64,000 nt of DNA, taken from NCBI RefSeq assembly GCF_003255815.1, contig NC_037680.1, positions 16,526,547 to 16,590,546 on the forward strand, given 5' to 3'. The position numbers were made by a program, and so were the translations under genes. The notes under the pieces are model-generated. The model saw only the letters and a program-made list of their open reading frames with translations. It did no database searches and had not been told where the DNA came from. Below are positions 24,245 through 36,214 of the stretch, piece by piece (the stretch's first letter is position 1; every line of letters starts with the position of its first letter). The stretch comes from Theropithecus gelada. Its lineage: Eukaryota > Chordata > Mammalia > Primates > Cercopithecidae.

Positions 24245-24990
24245 ATGCTAATGAGTTGACAGATGACTGGCAGGCCCTAGCTGCTTCAGGATGGAGCTGA
24301 TCACAGGAAAGACCAAAGCAGAATTAAACGATTGGAACTTTTACCCCCGCCACCAACCACTGGGGAGGAAAGTGGAGTTGAAAGTTAAGTTGATTGCCAG
24401 TGGCCAATAGTTTAATCAATTATCTATATGTAATAAAGCTTCCATAAATACTCAAAAGGACTAGTTTCAGAGAGCTCCTGGATAGCTGAACATATGGAGG
24501 ATTACAGGAAGGTGAGCAAGAACTCAAACATGTGCTGGGAGGACGGCACACCCCAACTGCACAGGGACAGAAGCTCCTGTGCTTGGGACACTTCCAGACT
24601 TTGCCATACGTATCCCCTCATCTGGCTATTTATTTATATCCTTTAAAATATCCTTTGTAATAAGCTAGTAAATGAGAGTAAGTGTTTCCCTGAAGTTTGT
24701 GAGCTACTCCAGCAAAGGTAATCGTATCCCAGGAAATGGTTGTGAATTTTTATAGCTGGTCAGTAAGAAGCATAGTAAAAATAACCTGGGGCTTGCAATT
24801 GGCATTGGAAGTGAGAGGTTGTCTTGGGGACTGAGCCCCACCTTGTGGGATCTGATGCTAACTCCAAGTAGATAGTGTTGGAAATTAATTAAGGACACCC
24901 AGCTGGTGTCTGCTGCAGGTTAATTACTTGCTTGTTGGTGGGGAGAACTCCTTCACACATTTGGTCACTGAAGTGTTCTGTGTTGATTAT
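24245..24990 (+). mobile_element. Old LTR, probably ERVL class
   Basis: A long block with a recurring primate interspersed-repeat signature: gaccaaagcagaattaa, cccccgccaccaacc, gtaataaagcttccataaa, actcaaaaggac, gggactgagccccacc, gacacccagctggtgtc. The family name is not assigned. Confidence 0.5.
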
Positions 24991-25744
24991 TGTTGTGGTG
25001 TGAGAGCAGAGGAAAAACAGTTTCAGTTTTTTGTTTTTTGTTTTTTTCCTATGACTGTCCTTTTGTACCAACTGCCTTTTCAGAAGCAATCCGCTTATTC
25101 ATGTTTTTCTGTCACTTCTGCAACCAGTCCTTTGCCACCATGGGCTCAAGTTCTTGATAAAATCCTCAGAATCCAATGACATGTTAAAGTCTCCTTGAGG
25201 GATCAATTCTTTAATTATGTTTTCCACCATAGTATGAGCTCTGTATGTTTCTCATGTTGCTCTCTTGTAAAGCCTCTGTGAAACAAATCTGGAATATGAA
25301 ACTAGAATTCTTCAGGCTCAGTCCTTGACACACTTATCCCTTGTCAGATAGTTTTCAGAGACATGAGAAAGCCTGCTGTCCTCAGGCCCTCAGCATGTTT
25401 GCAAAGTGAACATAGTTTTACCATATTCCATTACCTGGTACCTTTCTTTCCCAAGTGCCGTTTGCTGGCCAAAGCTTGCCAGTTTGATAAATGTTAGATT
25501 ATTTCAAGAATCACATGCTTCAAAAAGATCCCTTCCCAAGTCTTTAGTAACCGTTATTATTATTTCTTATCAATAATAGTTACTATCGATAAAAAACAAC
25601 CATGAAAGAAGCTGATCTCAGCTTTTTAGGAATAATACAATCTCAATATGGTAATTTAGTTCTAACTTAGAAATGATTGCTAAACCTAATAAATACAAGT
25701 TCTTATTGAGTTATATTGGGATAATTGTAGCTTTACATGAAGTC
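24991..25744. other. Intronic DNA, unassigned
   Basis: No repeat recognised with confidence. Confidence 0.4.
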
Positions 25745-25985
25745 ATAAGGAATAATACAGAGAGAGCTCATGTACTATTTACCCAGTCTTACCCTTACAT
25801 TTTGTAATAGCAAAATCCACAATCAGAATATTGACACTGATATAACTCACCAGTCTCATTCAGAGTTCTCTAGTTTTACTTGTACAGACGTGAATCGTGA
25901 ATGTGTATTTACCTCTATACGATACATGACTTGTTTCTATTTTTTGTTGTATTACTTAAGTAAATCTGTTATGAACTTATATGTA
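25745..25985 (-). mobile_element. Ancient L1M (L1ME-like) 3' fragment, reversed
   Basis: gagctcatgtactatttacccag, caaaatccacaatcagaatattgacac, then cattcagagttctctagttttac match the reversed 3' UTR of old L1M elements. Confidence 0.6.
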
Positions 25986-26341
25986 TAAATCTTTATGTGG
26001 ATACGTCAGGGTTCTTTGGCAAGCAGAAATAGAAAAGGAATATTCCAGGACCATAAGTTGAGATGCCAAAGGGAAGTGGCAGGTAACAAAAATAAGTGAA
26101 GCAAATTAGGTATAAGATAAAAGGTGTGATGAGGACTACAGCAACTTGCCACAGATCCAGTGTTTAACTCTTAACTTATGGAAATAATGTTAAGAAAGCT
26201 GAAGTGATTACACACAACCCCCTCAAAACAAAAAGTACTATAGATAAACTAATTCTTTGGATCAGATGACAAGCAACTCTTTTCAGAACTTTTACTTCCC
26301 ATAGGCTACAGTATCATTAAGAAAGAATAGTTAAGAAAATA
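25986..26341. other. Intronic DNA, unassigned
   Basis: No feature recognised. Confidence 0.4.
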
Positions 26342-26682
26342 GGCCAGGTGAGATGGCTTATACCTGTAATCTCAACAATTTGGGGGGCTGAGGCAGGAGG
26401 ATCACTCGAGACAGGAGTTCGAGACCAGCCTGGGCAACATAGAGAGACTCACCTCTACAAAAAATAAAATAACCAAGTGTGTCGATGCATGCTTATAGTA
26501 CCAGCTACTCCAGCTACTCTGCAGTCTAAGGTGAGAGGATCGCTTGAGCCCAGGAATTAGAGGTTGCAGTGAGCCGCAATCACATGACTGCACTCTGGCT
26601 TGAGTGACCATGAGCCCTGTCTCAAAAAAAAAAAAAAAAAAAAAAAAAAAGAAAGAAAAAAGAAAAAAAAGAAAAGAAACTT
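26342..26682 (+). mobile_element. AluJ-type SINE
   Basis: ggccaggtgagatggct start, heavily diverged monomers, long A-rich tail with (GAAAA) interruptions at 26624-26682. Confidence 0.93.
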
Positions 26683-26864
26683 GGTTTTAGGCAGCTTTAG
26701 CTTTGAATTCATCATCTATAGCTACTAACTGTATAAGCATGTTTTTTCACCTTTTTGAACATTTTTTTCTTAACAAAGGAAGAATAATAATATTATTCAC
26801 TTCATAGCATACAGGTAAAGCAGCATATCTGGAATTCTAAACATTCTAAAGTTATAGCACAAAC

Positions 26865-26995
26865 TACAATTTTATTTCTCGTCTTCCACATGCCAGGCCC
26901 TGAGTGAAGCCTCTTTACTCTCCTTATCTCATTCTATTAAATCCTCACCCCATTGCTACACAAGAAACTGAGGCCAAGAGAGAATGAAAGCCCTG
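26865..26995 (+). mobile_element. MIR SINE fragment
   Basis: acatgccaggccctgag, cattctattaaatcctcacc, then agaaactgaggccaagagag. Confidence 0.8.
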
Positions 26996-27087
26996 TAATG
27001 GGAGCAAAAAGCAAGAAGCACTTGCTCTGGCTGGATTTTTCCAGACTTCCTCAAAATATATGAGACAACAGCATGATAATTTTTTTT

Positions 27088-27775
27088 CTTCAACTTTTAT
27101 TTTAAGTTTATAGGCACATGTGTAAGATGTGCAGGTTTATTACATAGGTAAACGTGTGTCATGGTGGTTTGCTGTGCAGATTATCCCACTGTCTATGTAT
27201 TAAGCCCAGCATCCATTGGCTATTTTTCCTGATACTCTTTCCTCCTGCAACCCCACTGACAGGCCCCAGTGTGTATTGTTCCCTGCCATGTGTGCATGTG
27301 TTCTCATCATTCAGCTACCACTTACAAGTGAGAATATGTGATGTTTGGTTTTCTGTCCCTGCATTAGTTTGCTAAGGATAATGGCTTCCAGCTCCACCCA
27401 TTTCCCTGCAAATGACAAAAACTTGTTGCTTTTTTTGACCACATAGTATTCCATGGTGTATATGTACCACATTTTCTTTATCTAGTCTATCATTGATGGC
27501 CATTTAGGTTGATTCTGTGTCTTTGCTATTGTGAATAGTGCTGCAGTGAACATATGTGTGCCTGTATCTTTGTAATAGAATGATTTATATTCCTTTGGGT
27601 ATATACTCAGTAATGGGGTTGCTGGGTCAAACGGTATTTCCCCCTCTAGGTCTTTGAGGAATTGCCACACTGTCTTCCACAATGGTTGAGCTAATTTACA
27701 CTCCCACCAACAGTGTAAAAGTGTTTCTTTTTCTCTGCAGCCTCACCAGCATTCGTTGTTTTTTGACTTTTTAAT
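27088..27775 (-). mobile_element. L1 3' end (L1PB/L1MA age), reversed
   Basis: Reversed L1 3' UTR (caacttttattttaagttta) and ORF2 C-terminus with more divergence than the L1PA-type copies. Ends at tttttaat before the N at 27776. A possible short duplication ataat flanks it, so the 5' truncation may be real. Confidence 0.93.
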
Positions 27776-27894
27776 NATAATCCAAAAAGTTCAGAATGCC
27801 TGCCTTGGAGCTTACTGCTATGTATTATGTATTAATGTTTACTGGAACCTGTCTTGATAGACAATAGACAGTCATTACCCATTCTTATCTTCTT

Positions 27895-28530
27895 ATCTTT
27901 TCTTCCTTCATTCTACAGACATTTTTTGAGAACGTGTTATATGCCAGACACCATGGTAGGAGCTCAGGATACAGATAAATACCATGTTGACATCCTAGAA
28001 TTTACCAATATTATTTTGTTGAACAAAGAGAAGATGCATAAGAAAGGCTGAGATAGAAGTCACCAAAAGATTCTGTAGGGCATCCAGTGCATCCTGGGAG
28101 AAGGAAGTGTTAGGGAGAGTGTCAGTGAAGGCTCCTTGGAGCAGGTGATATCTGAGCTGAATCTCTGAAGCATCAGTACAGATTAATTAGGTGAGAGCTA
28201 GAGGTGAGGAGGATAGTCCAGAAAGAAATAGCATAGAATATTATGGCGGTTGCTAGGTGGCCAATATGACTGCCCCTACAATGTGGGGCATGAGGATAAA
28301 CACAACAGCTGCAGTTTGAAATCTAACCAAAGACCAGGCCATGAAAAGCTTTCTGTCCTGCCGTAACAAGTTTTGTCTGTACTGAGGACTAGGGAAAATC
28401 ACTGCAACTAGATAAGCATTGTTTTTACAGTACTCCCTCTGACAGCTGTGAGAAGAATGAATTCGAGGGAGGCCAGGTTAGAGGCAGGATGGGGATGAGG
28501 TGCCTGCTGTGTGCCAGGCACTGTCCTAGC
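27895..28530 (-). mobile_element. L2 LINE 3' end, reversed
   Basis: ttccttcattctacagacat, atgccagacaccatggtaggagctcaggatacag, gaaggctccttggagcaggtg, and ccctctgacagctg in reversed L2 3' UTR/ORF2 order. Confidence 0.8.
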
Positions 28531-29506
28531 CACAGAACTCTCACTATGAACAAGACCAAGATGGAGCGAACCAGGTACTTAGAGAGACAAAGTTTCCCTG
28601 ACAGATCACCTTTGATCTTCATGACTGGGAATGGGCTCTCTGTGCTGCCCAGCAATCAGGCTACATGGCCATTCACTCCTCCACCTTCCAGATATTTACC
28701 ACTCCTCTTCTTCCCTCAAACTGCCTCTTCCTCTCCAACCTCACACTTAGTGGTTGACGTTGCTTCCTACTTTACTGAGGAAATGGAAGCAACTAGACGA
28801 AACCTCCACAGACTCTCAGCACCACATCTACATGCTTTCAGAGCCTGCATGTCCTGGACCCCCTACCTGACATCAGCAGTGAGCTTGCCGTGCACCTGCC
28901 AAAAGCCAGTCTCTCCATGTAGGCACTACTAGATGCCGTTCCCTCTCACCTGCTCCAAGCAATTCTCTCTGCCTCTTGCAAGACATTTTTCTTTTCCCAT
29001 GAATCATTCCCATCATCATATACATATGCTGTCATTCTTCCCATCCTAAAAATCTTTCTCTTGACTCATTTTCCCCACCAGCTACTGTCATGTTTTTCTG
29101 TTCCCTTTGTTGGACATCTCGCAAGAGTTGTCCATACTCACTGCCCCATTTTGTCTTCTCCCACTTATTTTTGTAAACCTATTTTCATCATGATTTAGGC
29201 CCCACTATTCCACAGAAATTATTCATCTAAATCCAATAGACTATTCTTAGTCCTCATGTTAAGTGACCTATTTATTATCAACATAATACAGTTGCATAAA
29301 TCCTCTTCTTAAATATCTTTTCTTGATCTTGGTTCCAAGGCACACATTTTCTTGCTTTTCTCTATCTCACTGGTCATTGCTTTTTTTTTGTTTTGGGGGA
29401 GAATTCAGATTTTTCCCACAACTCTCTATGTTAGAAAGTCTTAGGGTATCACCCTTGATTCTCTTCTCTCTGTATAGTTGTAACATCTATATGTAAACAC
29501 TTCAAC

Positions 29507-29593
29507 TGTGTGTATGTATATATATATATATACACACTGAACAAATATATCTGAACAAATATATATATATACACACACACACATCTATATATG
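29507..29593 (+). repeat. Compound (TG)(TA)(CA)n microsatellite
   Basis: Alternating TG, TA and CA tracts with a duplicated ctgaacaaatatat unit, inside the L2. Confidence 0.9.
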
Positions 29594-30056
29594 AATAAAA
29601 ATCTCACCCATTCCTTCAAATTCCAGCCTCACATGTGCAACTGCCTCCTTAATGCCGCCTCCACTAGAGCATCTAATAGAAACCTCAAACTTCACATGTC
29701 CAAAACTGAACTCCTGGTCTTACCTTACAAAACCTGCTCTACTGGCAGCCTTGTCCATCTCAAGGGATAGCAACTTCACTGTTTCTAGTTGTTCAGACCA
29801 AAATTCTTGGGTATCACCTTAACTTACCTCTGTTTTATATGCCCCGCATTCAATCCTTAAGCAAATCCTATTCTACTGTCATAAGGTAGCTAAACTTCTA
29901 CTTCTGGCCACCTTCACTGCTGCTCCTTGACCAGACAGCCATCATCACCTATTTCAAAAACTTCCTGAGAGGTCTCTGTGCTTTCATTCTTACTCCCTAA
30001 AACTCTGTACTCAGCACTAAAACAATCCTCTTGAGACATGAATATCACTCTTTGTT

Positions 30057-30078
30057 AAAAAAAAAAAAAAAAAAAAAA
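30057..30078 (+). repeat. Poly-A tract in L2
   Basis: 22 A residues expanded from a ttaaaa segment of the L2. Confidence 0.95.
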
Positions 30079-30640
30079 CACTCTGAGTAACAGCAAAGGT
30101 ACCCGAAATACCTACCTTGCCTTCCCCATCACTTTTTAAACCTCAATCTACTTTCTCTCTTTGCTCACTCTGCTTCTGCCATTCTGGCCTTCTTACTGGT
30201 TGGTGGGCTACTTCAAACTCTTCAAGTATACTTTTTCCTTAAGTTCTTTCTATTGAATGCTTCTGTTTTTCTTCTAGATTTCTCCTCTCTATATTCCCTC
30301 ACCTCATTTAAGTCTTTGCCCAAGTGTCACCTTTTTTGGGGAAGGCTTACCTTGAGCATCCTATCTTAAATGGTAACCTTTGACCCCACCAAATTTCTTG
30401 GTTCTCCTTATCCGTTCTATTCCATAGCACTTGCCACATTTTAATTTACAATATAACAAAGTACTTGCTTATTATATTTTATGTTTGTTATTGCTCTCTG
30501 CCAACTAGAATATAGGCCTCTCAAGAGGAGAGAGTAGAGATCCTCAAGAACACATTTGGTTCCCCTATGTGTTTCATCTATCTAAAACAGAGTCTGCCAT
30601 ATAATAGCATTTAATGAATATTTGCTGACCGAACACATTT

Positions 30641-31539
30641 CAGGTAAGAAGTCTTAAGAAGAAACTGAAGAATGTGGGCCAAATACAGGACAGTGTCAAT
30701 GCAGAAAAGGGATGAGATACAAGAGATTTTAAAAGGTAAACTTAAAAGTTCTCTTTGAGTGGATTCAGTGACAGAAGACAGGAGTAAAGGGTCATTCTAG
30801 GGAAGTGTGTCTGCTTCAGCCTAGAAAAGCAGGCAGTTAACACCGTTTAAGGAAGATGTGGGGAAAACAGCTTAGATGAGATCAAGAACTCCTTCTACAT
30901 TGGTGTTTGGGGTGTAGCAAGGATGGAAGGCTGCAAAGATAATTTGGTAAGTGTTAAGACCAGAGTGGGTAGGGGAAAAAAAAAAAAAAACTTTAAGGAA
31001 ACCCTTAGGAAGGCATCTGTTTTCTGTGACAGAGGAAGAAATGCATTGAAAGGCAATCACTGGGTATGAAGCAGAATGCTGAGCAGAGAGGGTACTTGAG
31101 GAAATTAATGTAGGCATGGGGAAAGACAAGATGCTGATGGGAAAGTTCAGACTTATGTACAGCATCAGGCGCTCAGCAGAGGTTGAAGGTCTTGTATTAG
31201 TGAAAATTCCTGGGGCGCTTTCCAATGGCAGGCTGGGAGAAGAGCAAAGAAAGCAAACATCTGAGCTCTTCCAGCATCAGATTTCTGTAAGGGGAGGACT
31301 TCAGAAGGCTAAGAGGTGAAAAGGAGTGAGATGTTTGATTGTGGGTCATGATATGTTGGCTGAACAGGAGAGAACTTATCCTAAACTTTCTAAATTTATT
31401 TTTCCTCTTCTTGTAGTCAGTTAAACTTTAGCATACAAAAAGCAGTAAGCAAAACACAACAAAGGCACAACAGGGAGCCTGGCTTATTTTTTCTGTAGGT
31501 GTTCACCCTCAAAACACATAAATAAAAAGCACTTTAGAT
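30641..31539. other. Purine-rich intronic DNA, unassigned
   Basis: The plus strand is rich in G and A, as in reversed ancient LINE DNA, but no family could be assigned. Open frames here (for example minus 31225-30872) have no recognised homology. Confidence 0.35.
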
Positions 31540-31950
31540 GTTTTCTTAACACTGAACTATGAATAGTTATAAAACATCATAAATATTCGTTTACATTGCA
31601 ATCTGCTCACAGAAAAGAGATGAGTTTAGTTGTAATAAAATTAAATCGACCAAGCATTGAAATCTAATGGGAATCTTTTGTTCATTTATGTTGCATTGCT
31701 AAGTATTCAGGCTCATATTGACTCTTTCACAATAAATATTTCATTTCTTCTTAAATTTATGATCAGTCGAGTTGCATTTATTATTAGCCTCACATGATCG
31801 ATAAGACTGGACAGTATTGTTTATTTGCGTTTTATTGTTAAACTTTCTATTGTTAATTTTGATAACTTGTGCAAAGCGTGGAACAATTTTTGATATTTTT
31901 GATTTATATGGGGTGTCAATCTTCTGGAACAGTTCCTGAGTTTCTCATTC
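31540..31950. promoter_or_regulatory. Candidate conserved non-coding element with SOX-like sites
   Basis: AT-rich, repeat-free. Three ATTGTT (SOX core AACAAT reversed) motifs occur within 39 bases at 31816-31821, 31834-31839 and 31849-31854. Rare CpGs are kept in AT-rich context (attcgttt, aaatcgacc, agtcgag, gatcgat, tgcgttt). Resembles developmental enhancer sequence; untested. Confidence 0.3.
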
Positions 31951-32369
31951 CATTAAAGATAAGGTATTATGATAAAGGAAAAACTAGGATTCTAAAACTG
32001 AGCTTCAGAGTGACTATACCTGAACTTTCTTAAAATGTTAGTTAAAACAAAAGTGTTATTGGCAAAAGCAAGTCAGCCCCCCTCCCTATCTAATGAATGG
32101 AATAACTGAAGGAACAAATGTGTTTTTGTATCACATAGTTATCATATAAATCTGCTCTACATCATGATCTTGCTCTAGTTGATGCTATGGTCTTCCTCAC
32201 CATTCTGTTCACGTAAATACTACTTATTTGAGCAACTCATCAGTTTAAGTTCCACTCCCTCTGATCGCCTTCCAGTAGAATATACACCAATCACATATTA
32301 TGAGCTATTCTACCCACACAGCTCACAGTGATCTGAACCCAGCATTCTTCAATTTCTTCTCACACTATT
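31951..32369. other. Intronic DNA, unassigned
   Basis: No feature recognised. Confidence 0.45.
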
Positions 32370-32815
32370 CTGTCCCTTAGACACCATGATCCAATCTCAC
32401 TGGCTTTCTTATTAGCTCTTTCCTGCCTCAGGGCCTTCTTATGTGCTCTCTCCTTTGATAGAAGCCCTCTTTCTCAGATCTTCCCATGACTGTGTTCTCA
32501 TCATTTAAAAATCTGCTCAAGTGTCACCTCCTCCTGGAAGTCTTCCTGACTACTCCAATAAAGCTCCTGTTCCTGTCACTCCACAAATGTTGATTCTCTA
32601 AGAAGCCACTCTGTTTTCTTCTTGGCACTTATCAAGTCTGGAAATTACATTGTTTATTTTTGTATTTGCTTTTGGTCTGTCTTCTTTCATCCTTAGTGTT
32701 ACATTCCAAAAGAAGCAAAACATCTCATTCTTCTTCATCAGAGCATTCCTGGGACCAGAGAAGACCCTACCACATATTAGCTACTCAAAAAATACATTAT
32801 CTGATATTTAATGGT
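32370..32815 (+). mobile_element. L2 LINE 3' end
   Basis: cctgcctcagggccttctta, ctgctcaagtgtcacctcctcctgg, ggcacttatcaag, and a terminal ttagctactcaaaaaatac. Confidence 0.85.
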
Positions 32816-33339
32816 ACGAGGAACTCAGGAACAGTTCCAGAAAATTGAAATACCCTATAATTATTTTATGTAGCTCTTTGTCCATGGCACTAAACTTAGA
32901 GAAAAAGTTAGAGGCTAGGATGGGAAAACATCAGTTTTGAATCTCTTTCTTTATCAACTCAATAAGACAAGTAGGTAATGCTTCCCCTTCCTACCAAATA
33001 AGAGTTAAATGAGTAATGAACGAGGAAGTGCCCTGAATATACAAACTGTGATTAAATATGATCATTTGGTGGGTAAACTCTTATTATGCCTTGCTATCCC
33101 ATGTTGTATCATGTTTTATTTCTATTTGAGACTTTTTGCATATTTGAGAACTTTTGCATATTATTAAATATTCTTTGAAAACATGATTTAGTGACTATGT
33201 AAAATGCTTTTAAGTGTATGAATGAATAATTTTAAATCTTCCATAATATAGTAAATTGAGCATTTATCTGATTATTGTTTCAGGATGGGTCTCCAAGAAT
33301 TAATACATAAAAAGATAAATTCTGTGGTACTCTGAATAA
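32816..33339. other. Intronic DNA, unassigned
   Basis: 32940-33070 is faintly MIR-like; otherwise nothing recognised. Confidence 0.35.
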
Positions 33340-33656
33340 AATGACAGACTGGTAATATCTTCCCATTATTAAACGAGAATTTTTTTTTCCTTAGCACTCT
33401 TAAGGGTGGGAAATAATTTTCCATAGTTGTATAATGTGCATTTCTTGGATTATAAATGAAACTGAGCATTTTTATATATTTATTGAATATTTGTATTTCT
33501 TTTTCAAAGAATAGCTTATGACATTTTAACCATTTTTCTCTTGGGTTTAAGGACTTTTTTCATTTAATCAATTTGTGTGAGCATGTTATAGATTGATAGC
33601 TTCTATCATTTGTCATGAATGTTTCAAATACTTTCCTAATGCGTCATTCATCTTTT
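33340..33656 (-). mobile_element. Ancient L1M, reversed (left part)
   Basis: gtgcatttcttggattataaatgaaactgagc and ttttctcttgggtttaagg are diverged forms of the reversed L1 ORF2 end. Continues at 34544 beyond a younger L1. Confidence 0.7.
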
Positions 33657-34543
33657 TTTTAAAATTTATTATTATTATTATACTTTAAGTTCTAGGGTAC
33701 ATGTGCATAACGTGCAGGTTTGTTACATATGTATATTTGTGCCATGTTGGTGTGCTGCACCCATCAACTCGTCAGCACCCATCAACTCGTCATTTACATC
33801 AGGTATAACTCCCAATGCAATCCCTCCCCCCTCCCCTCTCCCCATGATAGGCCCTGAGGTGTGATGTTCCCCTTCCCGAGTCCAAGTGATCTCATTGTTC
33901 AGTTCCCACCTATGAGTGAGAACATGCGGTGTTTGGTTTTCTGTTCTTGTGATAGTTTGCTAAGAATGATGGTTTCCAGCTGCATCCATGTCCCTACAAA
34001 GGACACAAACTCATCCTTTTTTATGGCTGCATAGTATTCCATGGTGTATATGTGCCACATTTTCTTAATCCAGTCTGTCACTGATGGACATTTGGGTTGA
34101 TTCCAAGTCTTTGCTATTGTGAATAGTGCCGCAATGAACATATGTGTGCATGTGTCTTTATAGCAGCATGATTTATAATCCTTTGGGTATATCCCTAGTA
34201 ATGGGATGGCTGGGTCAAATGGTATTCCTAATTCTAGATCCTTGAGGAATCGCCACACTGTTTTCCACAATGGTTGAACTAGTTTACAGTCCCACCAACA
34301 GTGTAAAAGTGTTCCTATTTCTCCACAGCCTTTCCAGCACCTGTTGTTTCCTGACTTTTTAATGATAGCCATTCTAACTGGTGTGAGATGGTATCTCATT
34401 GTGGTTTTGATTTGCATTTCTCTGATGGCCAGTGATGATGAGCATTTTTTCATATGTCTGTTGGCTGTATGAATGTCTTCTTTTGAGAAATGTCTGTTCA
34501 TATCCTTTGCCCACTTTTTGATGGGGTTGTTTGTTTTTTCCTT
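33657..34543 (-). mobile_element. Young L1 3' end (Old World monkey type), reversed, nested in L1M
   Basis: 887 bases: reversed 3' UTR, then the ORF2 C-terminus, which is open from the truncation point to its natural stop at 33899 (ends SLIGGN). The cysteine-rich HCWWDCKLVQPLW region is present. The frame's Met and first residues (34573-34544) come from the older L1M and are not native. No reverse-transcriptase domain remains, so it is inactive. An exact 18-bp tandem duplication in its 3' UTR lies at 33757-33792. Confidence 0.95.
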
Positions 34544-35180
34544 TAATGTTATATATGACACAGAATTTTCCATTTTTAAGCATATTTATTGATGATTTTT
34601 CTGGCTGTGATTCTCTTTGTTGCTGTTATGCTTAGACAGTCCTTCCTTATTTTTAGATCAAATAATTATTGATATTCTTTTTTTCCCCCAGTTCTGACAG
34701 GATTTCATTAACTTCTAATTTGCCTGTATGTTTTTCGGTAGGTAAAGGGGAAATTTTGCTTGTTCCCCACTCCTATATCTACCTAAACATTGTGTGCTCA
34801 TGTTTGCTTTCATCTTCCATGTACTAAATATTCCATAGGCAGTGCTGCATGTTCTATTCTGATTTACTGGTTGAATCTTGCACCAGCACCATTCTGTTTA
34901 AGATTATTAGATAAATTACTACATGGTTTGTTATCAAAGTGAGATGCCCATTTTTAAGTGAACTCTTTTTCTTTTTAAAACCTGCATTGGCTATCTCTAT
35001 ATGTTAACTCATTCAGATGAAATTTAGATTATTTAAGTTATAAAAGGTTAAGAATTTTTTATTGAAATTATATGAAACCTACAAATTTATTTGGTAAAAT
35101 TTTATACGTTTACAATTTCAGTCTTCCGTTACAAAGTCAAGAACCTATGCTTCTCTATTTATTTCAAAAAATAAATAGAG
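34544..35180 (-). mobile_element. Ancient L1M, reversed (right part)
   Basis: ctttaatgttatatatgacac, gacagtccttccttattttta, a cttgcaccagcaccattctg segment, then gaaacctacaaatttatttgg, ttacaatttcagtcttcc and ttctctatttattt follow the reversed L1M ORF2. Continuation of 33340-33656. Confidence 0.75.
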
Positions 35181-35183
35181 AGA

Positions 35184-35243
35184 AATGCACACTAATATTA
35201 TCATCTAGCATCAGATCATTAAATATTTTAATAGGTAAAGTAT
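35184..35243 (+). repeat. 60-bp imperfect tandem repeat, copy 1
   Basis: Matches 35301-35360 at 50 of 60 positions, offset 117 bases; both start aatgcaca and contain catcattaaatatttta-like cores. Confidence 0.85.
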
Positions 35244-35300
35244 CAAGGAGTGGTCATTCTGTTGATTTAAGGTATGGTATATTGAAAAATCCATTGTAAA

Positions 35301-35360
35301 AATGCACATGATTATTATCATCTAATATCGCATCATTAAATATTTTAGCAGGTAAAGGAT
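35301..35360 (+). repeat. 60-bp imperfect tandem repeat, copy 2
   Basis: Second copy of 35184-35243. Confidence 0.85.
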
Positions 35361-36214
35361 GAAAGAATTGATAACAAGTGAGTGAGATCAGACCAATAAT
35401 AATGCAGGTGTGTTAGAGGACAAGGCCAGTCCTAAGATTCCTGTGCTAACCATGGTTCTGAGGTGATGGGAGTCTAAAACCAATGTGTTAAGCAAATAGT
35501 TGTTAGAAATAGAAGCTAGGACACCAGTCAAAACCAGAAATATAGTCATTAGTCACTGGACAGAAGTGTTGAGCAGAAGCATTAGCCAATAAAAAATGAA
35601 AGACTCAATACAAGGTATTATGGCAATTTCAAAAGAATTCAAGACAGAGGAAGAAGGTAATAAGGTGGCATAGAAGTTAAGCTACCAGTCAAAAAAATTT
35701 TTTTAAAAGGAAGTACCATAATGGAAATAACAAAATAGTTCCAGAAAGGAGGACACTACTTGGAGTCCCTGGAATCTTAGCCAAACATCATGAACTTTTC
35801 TATTCACTAATTCCAGGCTCAAAGATTAGCTTTTGGCTACTTAAGTCACTCTCTTCCTCTCATTATCTGAATACAGTGAAAGCAGAGCAGGATGGTGATT
35901 AGGACTATGGTCCTGGACAGTCAACGAATATTGTGAAGATACTGGGAATCATGTCATAAGCACCAAGTGAGAAGAGAGTGGCCAAAAAACAAGTTTGAGA
36001 GAGTCTGCCTATCACAAATATCACGCAGCTCACAAATTTGTGAATGGTGTTTGAGTGAAAAGGGAGATAGGAGAATTTGAAAAAACTGGCCTTTCTACCG
36101 TATAACATTCTACCATAAAACACTTCACATTTAAATTGTGTGTTATAGTCAGAGTGTTTCCAAAACCACAAAACCATGATATCCTAAATCCCCTGCAGAA
36201 TTCTGAGGGTTAGC
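35361..36214. other. Intronic DNA, unassigned
   Basis: No repeat family or exon recognised. Confidence 0.45.

Larger units (their letters stand above)
28620..30640 (+). mobile_element. L2 LINE, long sense copy (about 2 kb)
   Basis: Follows L2 ORF2 to the 3' end. 28997-29080 matches the cattcccatcatcatatac..gctgtcattcttcccatc part. 29220-29290 matches aaatccaatagac..cctcatg. 29690-29720 has acatgtccaaaactgaactc. 30300-30640 is the 3' UTR with tttgcccaagtgtcacc, actagaatataggcctc and a final aatgaatatttgctgacc. Two internal simple repeats were gained. The 147-residue open frame at 28489-28932 lies across this junction and has no support as a gene. Confidence 0.85.

Noticed and set aside
24245..24990. 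Exon or gene suggested by unusual base composition
   Set aside because: Matches a widespread LTR-like interspersed repeat pattern rather than coding DNA.
28489..28932. 147-residue plus-strand frame
   Set aside because: Spans the junction of two L2 relics; no conserved domain or splice context.
30872..31225. 117-residue minus-strand frame
   Set aside because: Purine-biased plus strand depletes stops on the other strand; no homology recognised.
33899..34573. 224-residue minus-strand frame, longest in the window
   Set aside because: Truncated L1 ORF2 C-terminus whose Met comes from a different, older L1; no catalytic domain.
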